Positions 25,624 through 34,546 of a stretch of 35,671 nt of DNA are shown here, piece by piece. The stretch comes from Shewanella sp. CG12_big_fil_rev_8_21_14_0_65_47_15. Lineage in GTDB: Bacteria > Pseudomonadota > Gammaproteobacteria > Enterobacterales > Shewanellaceae. The notes under the pieces are model-generated. The model was not told the origin of the DNA and made no database searches. It saw nothing but the letters and a program-made list of their open reading frames with translations. A program made the position numbers and the translations under genes. How positions within the stretch are numbered: position 1 is the stretch's first letter; every line of letters begins with the position of its first letter. Location of the stretch: assembly GCF_002783505.1 (NCBI RefSeq), contig NZ_PFGL01000064.1:80303-115973 (forward strand), written 5' to 3'.

Positions 25624-26430
25624 ATGCGGTTATGTACTTTCTACAGACTGCTGTTTTGCTTAATACTCAATAGCTGTGTGAGTATCACGGCATTTGCTCA
25701 GACTCAGATCACCCCCAAGCCGCTGATCCGAGTTGGAGGTTACCAATTTGCCCCCTACGTAAATCTTCAAATGGATGGCCGCTATACGGGTTTGACCCTA
25801 GATCTGATTAATGCCCTTAATCAGATCCAACAACAGATCACCTTCGAATTTGTCCCCACCAGCATAGAACACAGACATAAAGCCTATGCCGCCGAACGAT
25901 TCGATATGATGCTATTTGAAGATCCCAGTTGGGGCTGGGAACAAACCAATATGCAGTTTATTCCCCTGAATATAAAGGATGGCGAGGTCTTTATCGCCCT
26001 AAAACATCGCGCAAAAGATCAGCTTTTCTTTGCGGATTTAACAGATAAATCTATGGTTTTAGTAAAGGGTTATCACTATACCTTCATCGGTGCTGAAACG
26101 GATAAGATGCCCTTGAAAAAGCACTTAGAACCGGTATTTGTCGCAAGCAATAAGGCCTCAATTGAGACGATTTTTCGCCAACGTGCCGATATTGCTCCCG
26201 TGACGCTCTCTTATCTCAATTATTACTTAACCCTTAATCCTGAAGAAAAGGATAAGCTATTAATTTCAAAGCAATGGGCACAACACTATCACCTTGGAGT
26301 GCTGTTAACCCCACATTCAACACTGAAGATTGACCAGCTCAAACATTGGCTTGGGTTACTCGAACAGAGCGGCAAACTGGCGACATTAGCCCAAGATTAC
26401 GGATTCACACTCCCAGTCACAAAGCCTTAA
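25624..26430 (+). CDS. Periplasmic amino-acid-type solute-binding protein
   Basis: 268 residues with a cleavable signal peptide (1-25, ending SITAFAQT) and an SBP_bac_3-like fold. It starts IRVGGYQFAPYVNLQMDGRYTG with LTLDLINAL in the first lobe, and closes GLLEQSGKLATLAQDYGFTLP, both typical. AGGAGAACTT precedes the ATG. No ABC permease or ATPase gene is adjacent, so it is an orphan. It may serve a distant transporter or act as a sensor-like binding protein, as is common in Shewanella. It diverges from the DUF2157 operon. Confidence 0.88.
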   Translation: MRLCTFYRLLFCLILNSCVSITAFAQTQITPKPLIRVGGYQFAPYVNLQMDGRYTGLTLDLINALNQIQQQITFEFVPTSIEHRHKAYAAERFDMMLFEDPSWGWEQTNMQFIPLNIKDGEVFIALKHRAKDQLFFADLTDKSMVLVKGYHYTFIGAETDKMPLKKHLEPVFVASNKASIETIFRQRADIAPVTLSYLNYYLTLNPEEKDKLLISKQWAQHYHLGVLLTPHSTLKIDQLKHWLGLLEQSGKLATLAQDYGFTLPVTKP

Positions 26431-26470
26431 AGTAGCGTGAGTTTTTGGCTAAATCGTCGCTCAGTTAAGA

Positions 26471-26881
26471 TCAGGAGAGCAAAGGCCCAAGCATAGCTAA
26501 CAGACTGATTAGCAAGAATACCAATGCTTGAATACTGAGCATGTGGCTACTATTAGGCGGGCTTAAGCTGGCAATATAAAACTGCCATATTGAAAAAATA
26601 CCGTAATTGAGCCCTAAAAATAACAATAAACTGTAGGCATACATCCCAGGGATGATCTTAAGGCTACAGATCAGAAAAATCGCCGTTGAGGTCAGAAAAA
26701 ACACCGACTGACAATGGAACAGACAACGCAAGATTTGCTTACTCTGCTCGCTCACATTGGCCCTAAGTAGCGGCGCCAGCAACATTTTTTGACCTTGTAC
26801 CAAGTGGTAGCCGCACACCACCGCACTCAAAGCCGCAGCGGCCATCAAGCTTATTACCATTACCATTCTCACTCTATTCAC
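26471..26881 (-). CDS. Uncharacterised small membrane protein with four helices
   Basis: Up to 136 residues and mostly hydrophobic. Four membrane helices are predicted by eye (about 5-25, 58-75, 80-103 and 114-134). The protein opens VRMVMVISLMAAAALSAVVC and ends LISLLAMLGPLLS. The first codon of the open frame is GTG with no ribosome-binding site. ATG 26866 or ATG 26860, behind AGAGTGAG, may be the true start. It is convergent with the binding-protein gene 40 bases away. I do not recognise the family. Confidence 0.7.
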   Translation of the reverse strand: MNRVRMVMVISLMAAAALSAVVCGYHLVQGQKMLLAPLLRANVSEQSKQILRCLFHCQSVFFLTSTAIFLICSLKIIPGMYAYSLLLFLGLNYGIFSIWQFYIASLSPPNSSHMLSIQALVFLLISLLAMLGPLLS

Positions 26882-26892
26882 ACAGACAGGAA

Positions 26893-26916
26893 TTAGGACC
26901 TGTATTAAGACCTGTA
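26893..26916. repeat. Tandem 12-base repeat upstream of the small membrane protein
   Basis: TTAGGACCTGTA is followed directly by TTAAGACCTGTA (11 of 12 identical), 12-35 bases before the gene at 26881. A wider inverted pair, TCACCGAG (26933-26940) and CTCGGTGA (26961-26968), lies just beyond. Both could be regulator sites. Confidence 0.45.
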
Positions 26917-26975
26917 AAGGAGTATTCCTGTTTCACCGAGAAATGAAATAGATCACCACACTCGGTGATAGAAAC

Positions 26976-26999
26976 AACAAAGGAGCCATAAAGCTCCTT
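26976..26999 (-). terminator. Intrinsic terminator after the 131-aa secreted protein gene
   Basis: On the minus strand, AAGGAGC-TTTATG-GCTCCTT forms a 7-bp stem (26999-26980) followed by TTGTTGTTT. It lies 28 bases after the stop of the gene at 27027. Confidence 0.65.
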
Positions 27000-27026
27000 A
27001 GTGATCACAGGCAATACAAAACCGAT

Positions 27027-27422
27027 TTACATTGTCGCCATGGTCCAATAGTCCAGACGTTTTTGTGGATCGGCCAACAGGTTTTTACATTCTTCTTTAT
27101 ATTTACCCATCAAGGCACCTAAATTGCTGGAGCCGCCTAGGCTCTCAATTTGACGCGCCTTGGCATCGGCAACGGCTTGTGTTACCTCGGTTTCTGTTTG
27201 GTATTTTTTTGCGAGATTTTCGGCTTCAACTTTCGAGCTTTTTAAGCGCTCACCCACGGCCTGCATCTGTGGCGCATTCATCGCACTAATGGCTTCAGAA
27301 CTTACCTGATAATAAGCCGCACACTCGATCGCTTCTTGAGTAAATGCTTTTTCTGCTTCATCGGCCCAGACTGTGGAACTCGCACTTAGCGCTAAGCTTG
27401 CGATGACTAACGCTTTTAACAT
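27027..27422 (-). CDS. Small secreted protein, uncharacterised
   Basis: 131 residues from ATG 27422, which follows AAAGGAAAG; eight upstream codons in the frame lack such a site. The signal peptide (about 1-20) ends SSTVWADEA. The mature protein is small, helical and charged, with two cysteines (EAIECAAYYQV and KEECKNLLADP) that could form a disulphide in the periplasm. It also has a long Ala/Glu/Lys-rich central helix. No enzymatic motif is seen. Its own terminator lies at 26976-26999, and the acetyltransferase gene upstream ends 36 bases before it. I do not recognise the family. Confidence 0.82.
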   Translation of the reverse strand: MLKALVIASLALSASSTVWADEAEKAFTQEAIECAAYYQVSSEAISAMNAPQMQAVGERLKSSKVEAENLAKKYQTETEVTQAVADAKARQIESLGGSSNLGALMGKYKEECKNLLADPQKRLDYWTMATM

Positions 27423-27458
27423 GTTGTCTTTCCTTTTTATTAGCAATAATGAATAAAC

Positions 27459-27923
27459 CTACTTAAGTGCAGAAGATATCTCAAGCTCATAGGTAAAAAA
27501 ATCTTGATTACGGACAAAACCCAATCCCTCGTATAAGCCCTGTGCGCGAAGGTTCTCCCTTTGTGTTTCGAGGATCAAATAACACACATTATGGGTCCTA
27601 GCGTAATCCGCCGCTCGCTGCACTAATGCCCGCCCAATCCCGACACAGCGGGCATGCTGAGTCACAAACACATCGTTGAGGATTAATATAGGCGCCAAGT
27701 GCAGTGATGAAAAACTGGGATACAACTGCACAAACCCCAGGCCAATCCCTTGAGTATCCAGGGCAATAAACACCACCGATGAGTTATCTTGTAAACGAGT
27801 TCGAATAAACTGCTCTGCGGCAGCTAAGTTGTCACTACACCCATAAAACTGCCGGTATTCATTAAATAACACCGCAACCCCATGGCTGTGGGAAACATCT
27901 GCTTGAGTAATAATGCTTGCCAT
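27459..27923 (-). CDS. GNAT-family N-acetyltransferase
   Basis: 154 residues, one GNAT domain. FVTQHARCVGIGRALVQRAA (about 86-105) is the acetyl-CoA loop, in the variant RCVGIG where R/QxxGxG/A is expected. LETQRENLRAQGLYEGLGFV is the typical motif B end. The N-terminal GVAVLFNEYRQFYG stretch is common in acetyltransferases of small molecules or proteins. The substrate is unknown. AGGGAATACCC precedes the ATG. It lies 18 bases after a second acetyltransferase gene, so the two may be cotranscribed. Confidence 0.9.
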   Translation of the reverse strand: MASIITQADVSHSHGVAVLFNEYRQFYGCSDNLAAAEQFIRTRLQDNSSVVFIALDTQGIGLGFVQLYPSFSSLHLAPILILNDVFVTQHARCVGIGRALVQRAADYARTHNVCYLILETQRENLRAQGLYEGLGFVRNQDFFTYELEISSALK

Positions 27924-27941
27924 GGGTATTCCCTATCTTAA

Positions 27942-28547
27942 TTACTGGACTAATGGCCTCTGTTGTAATCGAAATTGCAGACTACTTTTAACCGTTGCCC
28001 ATTCAGTATCGATAATGGAGTAGACCACGGTATCACGAATGGTTCCATCCTTTAGGATCCGATTATTGCGCAATACCCCATCCTGCTTGGCACCGAGCCG
28101 AGCTATGGCTTGGCGCGAAGCCTGATTATGCCAATGGGTACGGAATTCAACGGCAATAGCCTCTAGGGTTTCAAAAGCAAAGGTTAACAGCAGCAATTTA
28201 GCTTCGGTATTAATCCCGGTGCGCTGGGCCCGTTTTGCATACCAAGTGTAACCAATCTCGAGGTGACGGTGCTCACTCTCCCAGTGGCAAATTCGCGTAC
28301 AACCGACAATTTCCCCCGACACTCTATCGCGCACAGCAAAGGGAAAACTCTGACCCCGCGCTTGTTCTTCAAGTGCGTTGCTCACATAGGCTTTCATCTC
28401 ACTCGGCTCTGGTACGCTGGTAAACCACAAACGCCAAAGCTCACCATCCACCACCGCTAAACTCAATGCCGCCACATGGGATAAAGACAAAGGTTCCAGC
28501 ACCACATGTTCACCACTTAAACAACCTAAGCTATCTCCAATGCCCAC
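27942..28547 (-). CDS. RimJ/RimL-type GNAT acetyltransferase
   Basis: 201 residues of the Acetyltransf_3 (RimJ/RimL) type. The start is GTG 28547, behind a strong GGAGG ribosome-binding site seven bases away. Landmarks: GEHVVLEPLSLSHVAALSLA at the N-terminus, GCTRICHWESEHRHLEIGYT in the middle, WYAKRAQRTGINTEAKLLLL as the acetyl-CoA loop, and RTHWHNQASRQAIARLGAKQ near the end. Homologues acetylate N-terminal residues of ribosomal proteins or small molecules; the substrate here is unassigned. Confidence 0.91.
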   Translation of the reverse strand: MGIGDSLGCLSGEHVVLEPLSLSHVAALSLAVVDGELWRLWFTSVPEPSEMKAYVSNALEEQARGQSFPFAVRDRVSGEIVGCTRICHWESEHRHLEIGYTWYAKRAQRTGINTEAKLLLLTFAFETLEAIAVEFRTHWHNQASRQAIARLGAKQDGVLRNNRILKDGTIRDTVVYSIIDTEWATVKSSLQFRLQQRPLVQ

Positions 28548-28764
28548 AGTATCGCCTCCATTAGATAAGTTAAAAGTGTGTTGTTGCGCACATTTTTATC
28601 TAGCCTAACATTAATCGATAATAAAAAAACACTCTAATTTCAGCGTGATTGGATAAATTTATCCCATAGTCAGCGGTGTAGATTACCTAAAGCTTAAGAT
28701 TGAATAAATGAGTAAAAGACAGCTAAAGGGTGTTTCGCATTTAGCTGCTTACTATCCGTTGCAG

Positions 28765-29388
28765 TTAAAAACCATGCACGCTATTACTCACCCTAAACCA
28801 ACCAGCAATGCTGTTGCGTTGGGCCAAGGTTTGGCGCACTTCATGGGGAAAGCGTTCACTGAGAAAAATCACAAAATGCCCCATTTTAGGGGCGATACGT
28901 TCCAGTTCATTATCTTGTTCATCATAAATGATCAACTCGCCACAATCGGCTTCTTCCCAATGGGGGTTTAAAAAGAACACTGTGGTTAAGATGCGGTTTT
29001 GACTGCCTTTTAGCGCATCGACATGCTTCTTATAAAATGCCCCAGGCTGATATACCGCATAGTGGCTTTCATAGTCGAATAGCCCCATAAACAAGCGACG
29101 ATTCAAGCCATTTTTGAGTTGCGTCATCAACTCCAGATATTGGGCATCGGGCTCGTTCTGCTCCTCTAGCCACTGTATTCTGTCGCGGCGAATATCGGGA
29201 TTTAATTGTTGCTCGGCGCCACGGCCAATAGACGCAGCTTTTAGTTCATGTGCTTGTGTCGATTGAATTTTTTCCAATAGCACTTGGCTAATATGGGCAG
29301 GAACTAAGTCAGTTAAAAAAAGATAGCCTTTGTCTACTAAGGCGTCAGCGATCACATCCAGCATTGCTTCACTCAATTGCGAAACCAT
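28765..29388 (-). CDS. 2OG-Fe(II) oxygenase, prolyl-4-hydroxylase-like
   Basis: 207 residues of the iron- and 2-oxoglutarate-dependent dioxygenase superfamily. The metal triad appears as H122-x-D124 in GAFYKKHVDALKG and H182 in RFPHEV, with R191 in QRNSIAGWFR positioned for 2-oxoglutarate. TTVFFLNPHWEEADCGELII lies between. The pattern YxPGAFYxxHVD...NxxWxxxDGGxL...HEVxxxxxxRxSxxGWFR is that of bacterial prolyl hydroxylases such as the Pseudomonas enzyme that modifies EF-Tu; the shared target is inferred. It is on the same strand as the peptidase gene, with 224 bases between them. Confidence 0.88.
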   Translation of the reverse strand: MVSQLSEAMLDVIADALVDKGYLFLTDLVPAHISQVLLEKIQSTQAHELKAASIGRGAEQQLNPDIRRDRIQWLEEQNEPDAQYLELMTQLKNGLNRRLFMGLFDYESHYAVYQPGAFYKKHVDALKGSQNRILTTVFFLNPHWEEADCGELIIYDEQDNELERIAPKMGHFVIFLSERFPHEVRQTLAQRNSIAGWFRVSNSVHGF

Positions 29389-29556
29389 TTATGCTACATC
29401 CAAAATAAAGAAGCTACGCTTTTGCTGTACTCAAGGGCTCAAAATAAGGAAGGGTTGAGCCTGATTTTCGAGGGGCGTCGATACGGGACATAGAATATAT
29501 CCCACAGTCAAATTTGGCGGAAGTGTAGAGTAAAGAAAGCGGAAAGACAAGATGAT

Positions 29557-29592
29557 AAAAAAGGCTTGCAAGGTTGCCCTATCAAGCCTTTT
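29557..29592 (-). terminator. Intrinsic terminator after the M3 peptidase gene
   Basis: On the minus strand, AAAAGGCTTG and CAAGCCTTTT pair perfectly over 10 bp around a 14-base loop and run into TTTTTT. It begins about 20 bases after the peptidase stop codon at 29613. Confidence 0.8.
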
Positions 29593-29612
29593 CTCCTGTT
29601 ACACCCGATCAA

Positions 29613-31757
29613 TCAATCGACTAAACCGCGGCGCTTTAACAGTGCATCCGTTGTCGGTTTTTTACCGGTAAAGTGAATGTAATCTTGCATTAAATCTTCA
29701 CTGTTACCTTTAGATAAGACTTCCTGACGGAATTTATCACCATTATCGGCTTTCAATCCACCCTGCTCGCCCATATAGGCAAAGGCATCGGCGGCAAACA
29801 CTTCGGTCCACAAATAGGCGTAATACCCAGCTGAATAACCACCGGAGAAGGCATGGCTAAAGTAGCTCGACTTATAACGGGGTGGAATTGGCGCAAAATC
29901 GAGGCCGTGTTTAGCTAACACTTGGTGCTCAAACTGCTCTACATCGCTAATTTGCGTGTCGGCGCCGATAGAGTGCCATTCCATATCTAACAAGGCAGCT
30001 GACAGATACTCAACGGTATCAAAACCTTGGCCAAACTTATTTGAGGCTAAGATTTTATCGAGCAGTGCCTTAGGAATGGGCTCACCCGTTTTATAGTGTT
30101 TGGCATAGTTAGCAATCACAGCTGGGTCGATATTCCAATCTTCGTTAACCTGCGATGGGAACTCAACAAAGTCACGTGCGGTTGATGTACCAGCCACGCT
30201 TGGGTATTTCACCTGCGAGAATAAACCGTGAACCGCATGACCCATTTCATGGAACATAGTGGTCACTTCATCGAAGGTCATTAACGTTGGACCATCGGCT
30301 GGCTTAGGAATATTCAGCGCGTTATAGACAACGGGCTTAGTGCCGAGCAGACCGCTTTGGGTAACGAACTCATCCATCCACGCGCCGCCGCCTTTGCCTT
30401 CACGGGCATAAGGGTCAAGGTAGAATAAACCGATAGAACTGTTGTCTTTATCAAAGACTTCAAAGGCTAGGACATCGGGATGCCACACGGGTAAATCGGT
30501 ACGCGCTTTTAAGCTGATGCCATACAGTTTATGCATAGCGAAAAACAGCCCGTCTTTCAGTACAGTATTAAACTCGAAATAAGGCTTAATACTGCTTTCA
30601 TCGAGGGAGTATTTCTCTTGACGCACTTTGTCGGCATAGTAAGCCCAATCCCAAGGTTGCAGTTCGAAATCACCGCCCGCTTTTTTGATTTCAGCTTGAA
30701 TATCAGCCGTTTCCACTTTGGCACGGGCTAAGGCTTTTGGCGCTAAATCATCGAGTATTTCATACACAGCGGCGGGGGTTTTCGCCATTTGATCGGCAAC
30801 CGCATAGGATGCCCAAGTATCGAATCCCAATAAGTTGGCTTTTTTAGCCCGAATTTGCGCCATTTTAACAATCAATGGGCCATTGGTTGCAACGGCTCTA
30901 TGCGCCGAGGTTTCCCATACTTTTTGGCGCAGTTCACGGTTGCTCAGACTAGTAAGTACAGGCTGGCGTGTCGTATTCACTAAGGTAATCAAATAGCCCT
31001 CTTTTCCTGCAGCTTTGGCAGCCGCGGCTAAGGTAGCGATTTCGCTGTCAGATAAACCGGCTAACTGGGCCTTATCCGTCACAACAATCACATCATCTTT
31101 AAATGATTTTAAGCTGTTTTGTGAAAAGTCAGTCGCTAAGGTTGCAAGCTCGGCGTTAAAGTCGCGCATCTTAGCTTTATCTTCAGCTGACAATTTTGCA
31201 CCCGCGCGAACAAACTGCTCATAGTAGTATTCCACTAAACGCTGATCTTCCGCATTTAGGTTGCTCTTTTGTTGATATACGGCTTCTACACGGGCAAATA
31301 ACGTCGGATCGAGATAAATATTATCGCGGTGGGCAGATAGCTTAGGCGCTAGATCCGCTTCGGTTTTCTGGAAATCATCATCAGAAATCAGACCGGCGAG
31401 ATTAAAGAAGGTCCGTGACACCCGTATTAGTAATTCACCCGAGGTTTCCAGCGCCAGAATGGTGTTGTCAAAACTGGCCGCTTGCGTGTTATTCACAATG
31501 GCAGCGATTTCAGCATCATGGGCTTTAATGCCTTGCTCGAAGGCGGGAGCATAATCTGCCGTATGGATAAGGTTAAATTGTGGCGCTTGATCCTGCAGTG
31601 GACTCCTGCTCAGCAACACATTGGTTGCCTCTGCTTTAGCAGCGGTTTGAGTCGCTACGGCATTTTTGGCTTCATTGGCACTGGCGGCAGGCTTGTCTGA
31701 ACAAGCGCCAAGTAACAAAGCCGCGGCCACGGCTGTGGTTATAACGGACTTACGCAT
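29613..31757 (-). CDS. dcp: M3 family zinc oligopeptidase lipoprotein (Dcp-like)
   Basis: 714 residues. The lipoprotein signal LLLGACSD (C19) predicts anchoring to the envelope. A low-complexity Ala/Lys linker (25-48) precedes the thimet oligopeptidase-like helical domain. The catalytic zinc site is HEMGH (H503, E504, H507), with the third ligand E532 in RDFVEFPSQ. RYKSSYFSHAFSGGYSAGYY and YLWTEVFAADAF are the usual M3 substrate-side motifs. Dipeptidyl carboxypeptidase (Dcp) proteins remove C-terminal dipeptides; this one probably degrades short peptides in the periplasm. GGGAG precedes the ATG. Normal length for the family and no broken motif. Confidence 0.94.
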   Translation of the reverse strand: MRKSVITTAVAAALLLGACSDKPAASANEAKNAVATQTAAKAEATNVLLSRSPLQDQAPQFNLIHTADYAPAFEQGIKAHDAEIAAIVNNTQAASFDNTILALETSGELLIRVSRTFFNLAGLISDDDFQKTEADLAPKLSAHRDNIYLDPTLFARVEAVYQQKSNLNAEDQRLVEYYYEQFVRAGAKLSAEDKAKMRDFNAELATLATDFSQNSLKSFKDDVIVVTDKAQLAGLSDSEIATLAAAAKAAGKEGYLITLVNTTRQPVLTSLSNRELRQKVWETSAHRAVATNGPLIVKMAQIRAKKANLLGFDTWASYAVADQMAKTPAAVYEILDDLAPKALARAKVETADIQAEIKKAGGDFELQPWDWAYYADKVRQEKYSLDESSIKPYFEFNTVLKDGLFFAMHKLYGISLKARTDLPVWHPDVLAFEVFDKDNSSIGLFYLDPYAREGKGGGAWMDEFVTQSGLLGTKPVVYNALNIPKPADGPTLMTFDEVTTMFHEMGHAVHGLFSQVKYPSVAGTSTARDFVEFPSQVNEDWNIDPAVIANYAKHYKTGEPIPKALLDKILASNKFGQGFDTVEYLSAALLDMEWHSIGADTQISDVEQFEHQVLAKHGLDFAPIPPRYKSSYFSHAFSGGYSAGYYAYLWTEVFAADAFAYMGEQGGLKADNGDKFRQEVLSKGNSEDLMQDYIHFTGKKPTTDALLKRRGLVD

Positions 31758-32462
31758 ATTAACTCCCTTGGATGTAGCTGCCCTTTCGTTTGTATTTTTA
31801 AGGTGAAAGGTGCGCGCTAACGGATTTTGGCTTTCAGTTTAAAACAGTCTGAATTAACGAACGCTTGTTGCTACTGTCGTCAATTTCGAGGAACTACCTT
31901 AACAAGTTACGCGCATTTCAGCCAAGTTTTACCCCGCCACTGCGACGCTAATTTGTATCACTTTATGTGTATTTCGAGTCTACATGTGCCTATGCCAACG
32001 CTAAGCTACAACTAAGGCGCAGCGATCCGTGCTAAGTGCTTGCGAGCAGAAGTAATGAGGATTAGCTAAAATTCAATGTAAAAAGAATTATTTAAAACAA
32101 TACAACAGCATTTTTAAGCCAAACATCACGGTTATAGCTCAGCAGAACAAGCAAATAAAACGCCGTTTCTATAACAAATATTAATTCTTCTTAATAAACT
32201 TTTTGCTGTAATTATTTAAACCTCAATGTCACAAATAAAAGGCCAAGTGGCTCATTATTTAACCAGACGCACTCTAAGTCACAATTTGAAACAGCTTTTC
32301 TCCGATTAATGTCACATTCAGATCATCAAATGTCTTTATAATTCCCGCTCGTTAACTTAGCGGCAAATTAACTAACCGTTAAATGACGCTGAATTAACGG
32401 ATGATGGGCATGCTCTTTACGGAACATGCGTTGGGGTCAAATAAATATAAATAGAGACAACT
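31758..32462. promoter_or_regulatory. Long divergent intergenic region with cpdB leader
   Basis: 705 bases with no supported gene. Near the cpdB side, TATAAT (32337-32342) is a good -10 with a poor -35. Three copies of AA(T)GTCACA lie upstream (32225-32233, 32276-32283, 32308-32316). The leader after the -10 holds CCGTTAA-11 bases-TTAACGG (32376-32400) and GCATG-12 bases-CATGC (32408-32429), so it is likely folded. The other half is A/T-rich and carries the peptidase promoter; I see no tRNA or sRNA with confidence. Confidence 0.5.
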
Positions 32463-34520
32463 ATGTTAAATAAAAAAATACTCGCTGTGATGATCACTGC
32501 AGCCCTTGGTGTCAGCGCCTGTGGCTCAGATGACGACACTATTAGTCAACCTAATGTTCAAGCCGATTTACGGGTTCTAGAAACCACAGATCTGCACACA
32601 AATATCATGGATTTCAACTACTACAGTGGTAAAGACGATCCCACTATCGGTCTTGCCCGCACCGCAAGCTTGATCCACGCCGCACGCAGCGAAGCCAAAA
32701 ACAGCGTCCTCGTCGATAACGGCGATCTGCTACAAGGCAGCCCTATGGGCGATTATATGGCCAAAGTGGGCCTGCAAATGGGTGATGTTCACCCTGCATA
32801 TAAAGCCATGAACCTATTAGATTATGAAGTCGGCAATATCGGTAATCATGAATTTAACTATGGTTTAGACTTCTTAAATAAATCCATTAGTGGTGCAGAT
32901 TTCCCTTATATCAACTCGAACGTTTATTGCGCCGACGATAAGGGTTGCTGGAAAGAAGTGAAAAAAGGTGAGCATTTATTCACCCCTTATATCATCAAAC
33001 AAAAAACCATTATCGACAGTGAAGGTAATAATCAAACCATCAACATTGGTTATATTGGGTTTGTGCCACCGCAAATTCTATTGTGGGATAAACAAAATCT
33101 GACGGGTAAAGTAACGGTCGAAGATATCGTCGAAACCGCGAAAAAATATGTTCCAGAAATGAAAGCCAAAGGGGCCGATATCATTATCGCCATTCCACAC
33201 TCTGGCATTGGCTCGACGGAAAATCCTGGCGATCCTATGGCTGAAAACGCCACTTATGCTCTGACCTATGTTGACGGTATCGATGCGATACTCTTCGGCC
33301 ATAGCCACTCTATCTTCCCAGATGCAAAATATGCAGACTTACCTAACACAGACGTGACTAAGGGTCTGTTAAATGGTGTGCCAGCCGTGATGCCTGGACG
33401 CTGGGGCGATAACTTAGGGGTAGTTGATTTTAAACTGGAGCGTAAAGACGGCAAATGGCATGTCATCAGCGCGAAAACCCAAGCCCGCCCTATCTATGAT
33501 GGCGCCAATAAAGCCCCATTAGTTGAAGCGGATGCTGCCATTCACGATGCTGTAGCCGCCGAGCACCAAGGCACCCTCGCCTTTGTGGATGAACCTATCG
33601 GTGTCGCCGCAGCGGATATGTATAGCTTCCTGACCTTAGTGCAGGACGACCCAACGGTACAAATCGTTTCCGATGCACAAATCGCTAACGTGAAAGCGAA
33701 ATTACCGGCAGCATTACAAGGACTGCCAGTGCTGTCAGCTTCAGCCCCCTTTAAAGCGGGCGGGCGCCACGGTACAACCAGCGATGCCGATCAATTTGTG
33801 CAAGTCGATAAAGGTCCACTGACCTTCAAAAACGCCGCCGATCTGTACCTGTATCCCAATACTATGGTGGCAGTCAAAGCAACGGGCGCCGAATTGAAAG
33901 ATTGGCTCGAGTGCTCAGCGAACCAGTTCAATCAAATCGACCCAACAAAAACCACCCCACAAGGGTTAATCAACTGGGATGGTCATCCAACCTATAACTT
34001 CGACGTACTCGATGGCTTAACCTACAAGATTGATGTCACTCAACCGAGTAAGTTTGACCGCGATTGCGCTGTCGTTAATGCCAATGCGAACCGTATCGTT
34101 GATTTAAGCTATAAAGACGAAAACGGTAAAGTCATCACAGGTGAAGAATTTGCCGCGAAAGAGTTTATCGTCGCCTCAAATAACTATCGCGCCTTTGGTG
34201 GTAAGTTTGCCGGTACGGGTAGCGACCATGTCGTGCTTGAACTGCCCGATACCAACCGTGAGGCGTTAGCGGCTTATATCACAGCGCAATCACAGTACAA
34301 CGAAACCACAGGTAAATACGAAGGTATGGTCAATCCAAGTGCCGATTACAACTGGGATTTCAAAACCATCACGACCAACGTCACCTTGGACGTTCGCTTC
34401 GAAACCCAAGACAGTGATAAAGCCGCTACCTTTATCGATGCCAATAAACAACGTGAAATGAAGAAGATCAGCAAGGATGAACTGGGTTTCGCCGTTTATA
34501 GCATCGACCTGACCAAATAA
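32463..34520 (+). CDS. cpdB: 2',3'-cyclic-nucleotide 2'-phosphodiesterase/3'-nucleotidase, lipoprotein
   Basis: 685 residues, matching E. coli CpdB along its length as far as I recall that sequence. Metallophosphatase ligands appear in order: D43 and H45 in TTDLHTNIMD, D85-N-G-D in VDNGDLLQGSP, N128-H-E in GNHEFNYG, and HSH in FGHSHSIFP. The C-terminal nucleotide-binding domain has DPTVQIVSDAQ, AADLYLYPNTM and NNYRAFGGKFAGTG. It hydrolyses 2',3'-cyclic nucleotides and 3'-nucleotides in the periplasm to scavenge nucleosides and phosphate. Unlike the soluble E. coli enzyme it carries a lipobox (GVSACGS, C20). AGAGA precedes the ATG, and a strong terminator follows at 34547. Confidence 0.95.
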   Translation: MLNKKILAVMITAALGVSACGSDDDTISQPNVQADLRVLETTDLHTNIMDFNYYSGKDDPTIGLARTASLIHAARSEAKNSVLVDNGDLLQGSPMGDYMAKVGLQMGDVHPAYKAMNLLDYEVGNIGNHEFNYGLDFLNKSISGADFPYINSNVYCADDKGCWKEVKKGEHLFTPYIIKQKTIIDSEGNNQTINIGYIGFVPPQILLWDKQNLTGKVTVEDIVETAKKYVPEMKAKGADIIIAIPHSGIGSTENPGDPMAENATYALTYVDGIDAILFGHSHSIFPDAKYADLPNTDVTKGLLNGVPAVMPGRWGDNLGVVDFKLERKDGKWHVISAKTQARPIYDGANKAPLVEADAAIHDAVAAEHQGTLAFVDEPIGVAAADMYSFLTLVQDDPTVQIVSDAQIANVKAKLPAALQGLPVLSASAPFKAGGRHGTTSDADQFVQVDKGPLTFKNAADLYLYPNTMVAVKATGAELKDWLECSANQFNQIDPTKTTPQGLINWDGHPTYNFDVLDGLTYKIDVTQPSKFDRDCAVVNANANRIVDLSYKDENGKVITGEEFAAKEFIVASNNYRAFGGKFAGTGSDHVVLELPDTNREALAAYITAQSQYNETTGKYEGMVNPSADYNWDFKTITTNVTLDVRFETQDSDKAATFIDANKQREMKKISKDELGFAVYSIDLTK

Positions 34521-34546
34521 ACGTTCAATCCCGAGATATCACACTC

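Noticed and set aside
31827..32015. 62-residue plus-strand open frame between the peptidase and cpdB
   Set aside because: No ribosome-binding site and no protein-like composition; it probably lies in the peptidase promoter region.
32136..32150. TTATAGCTCAGC, like the D-arm start of a tRNA
   Set aside because: No anticodon arm, T-arm (GGTTCGAATCC-like) or acceptor pairing follows.
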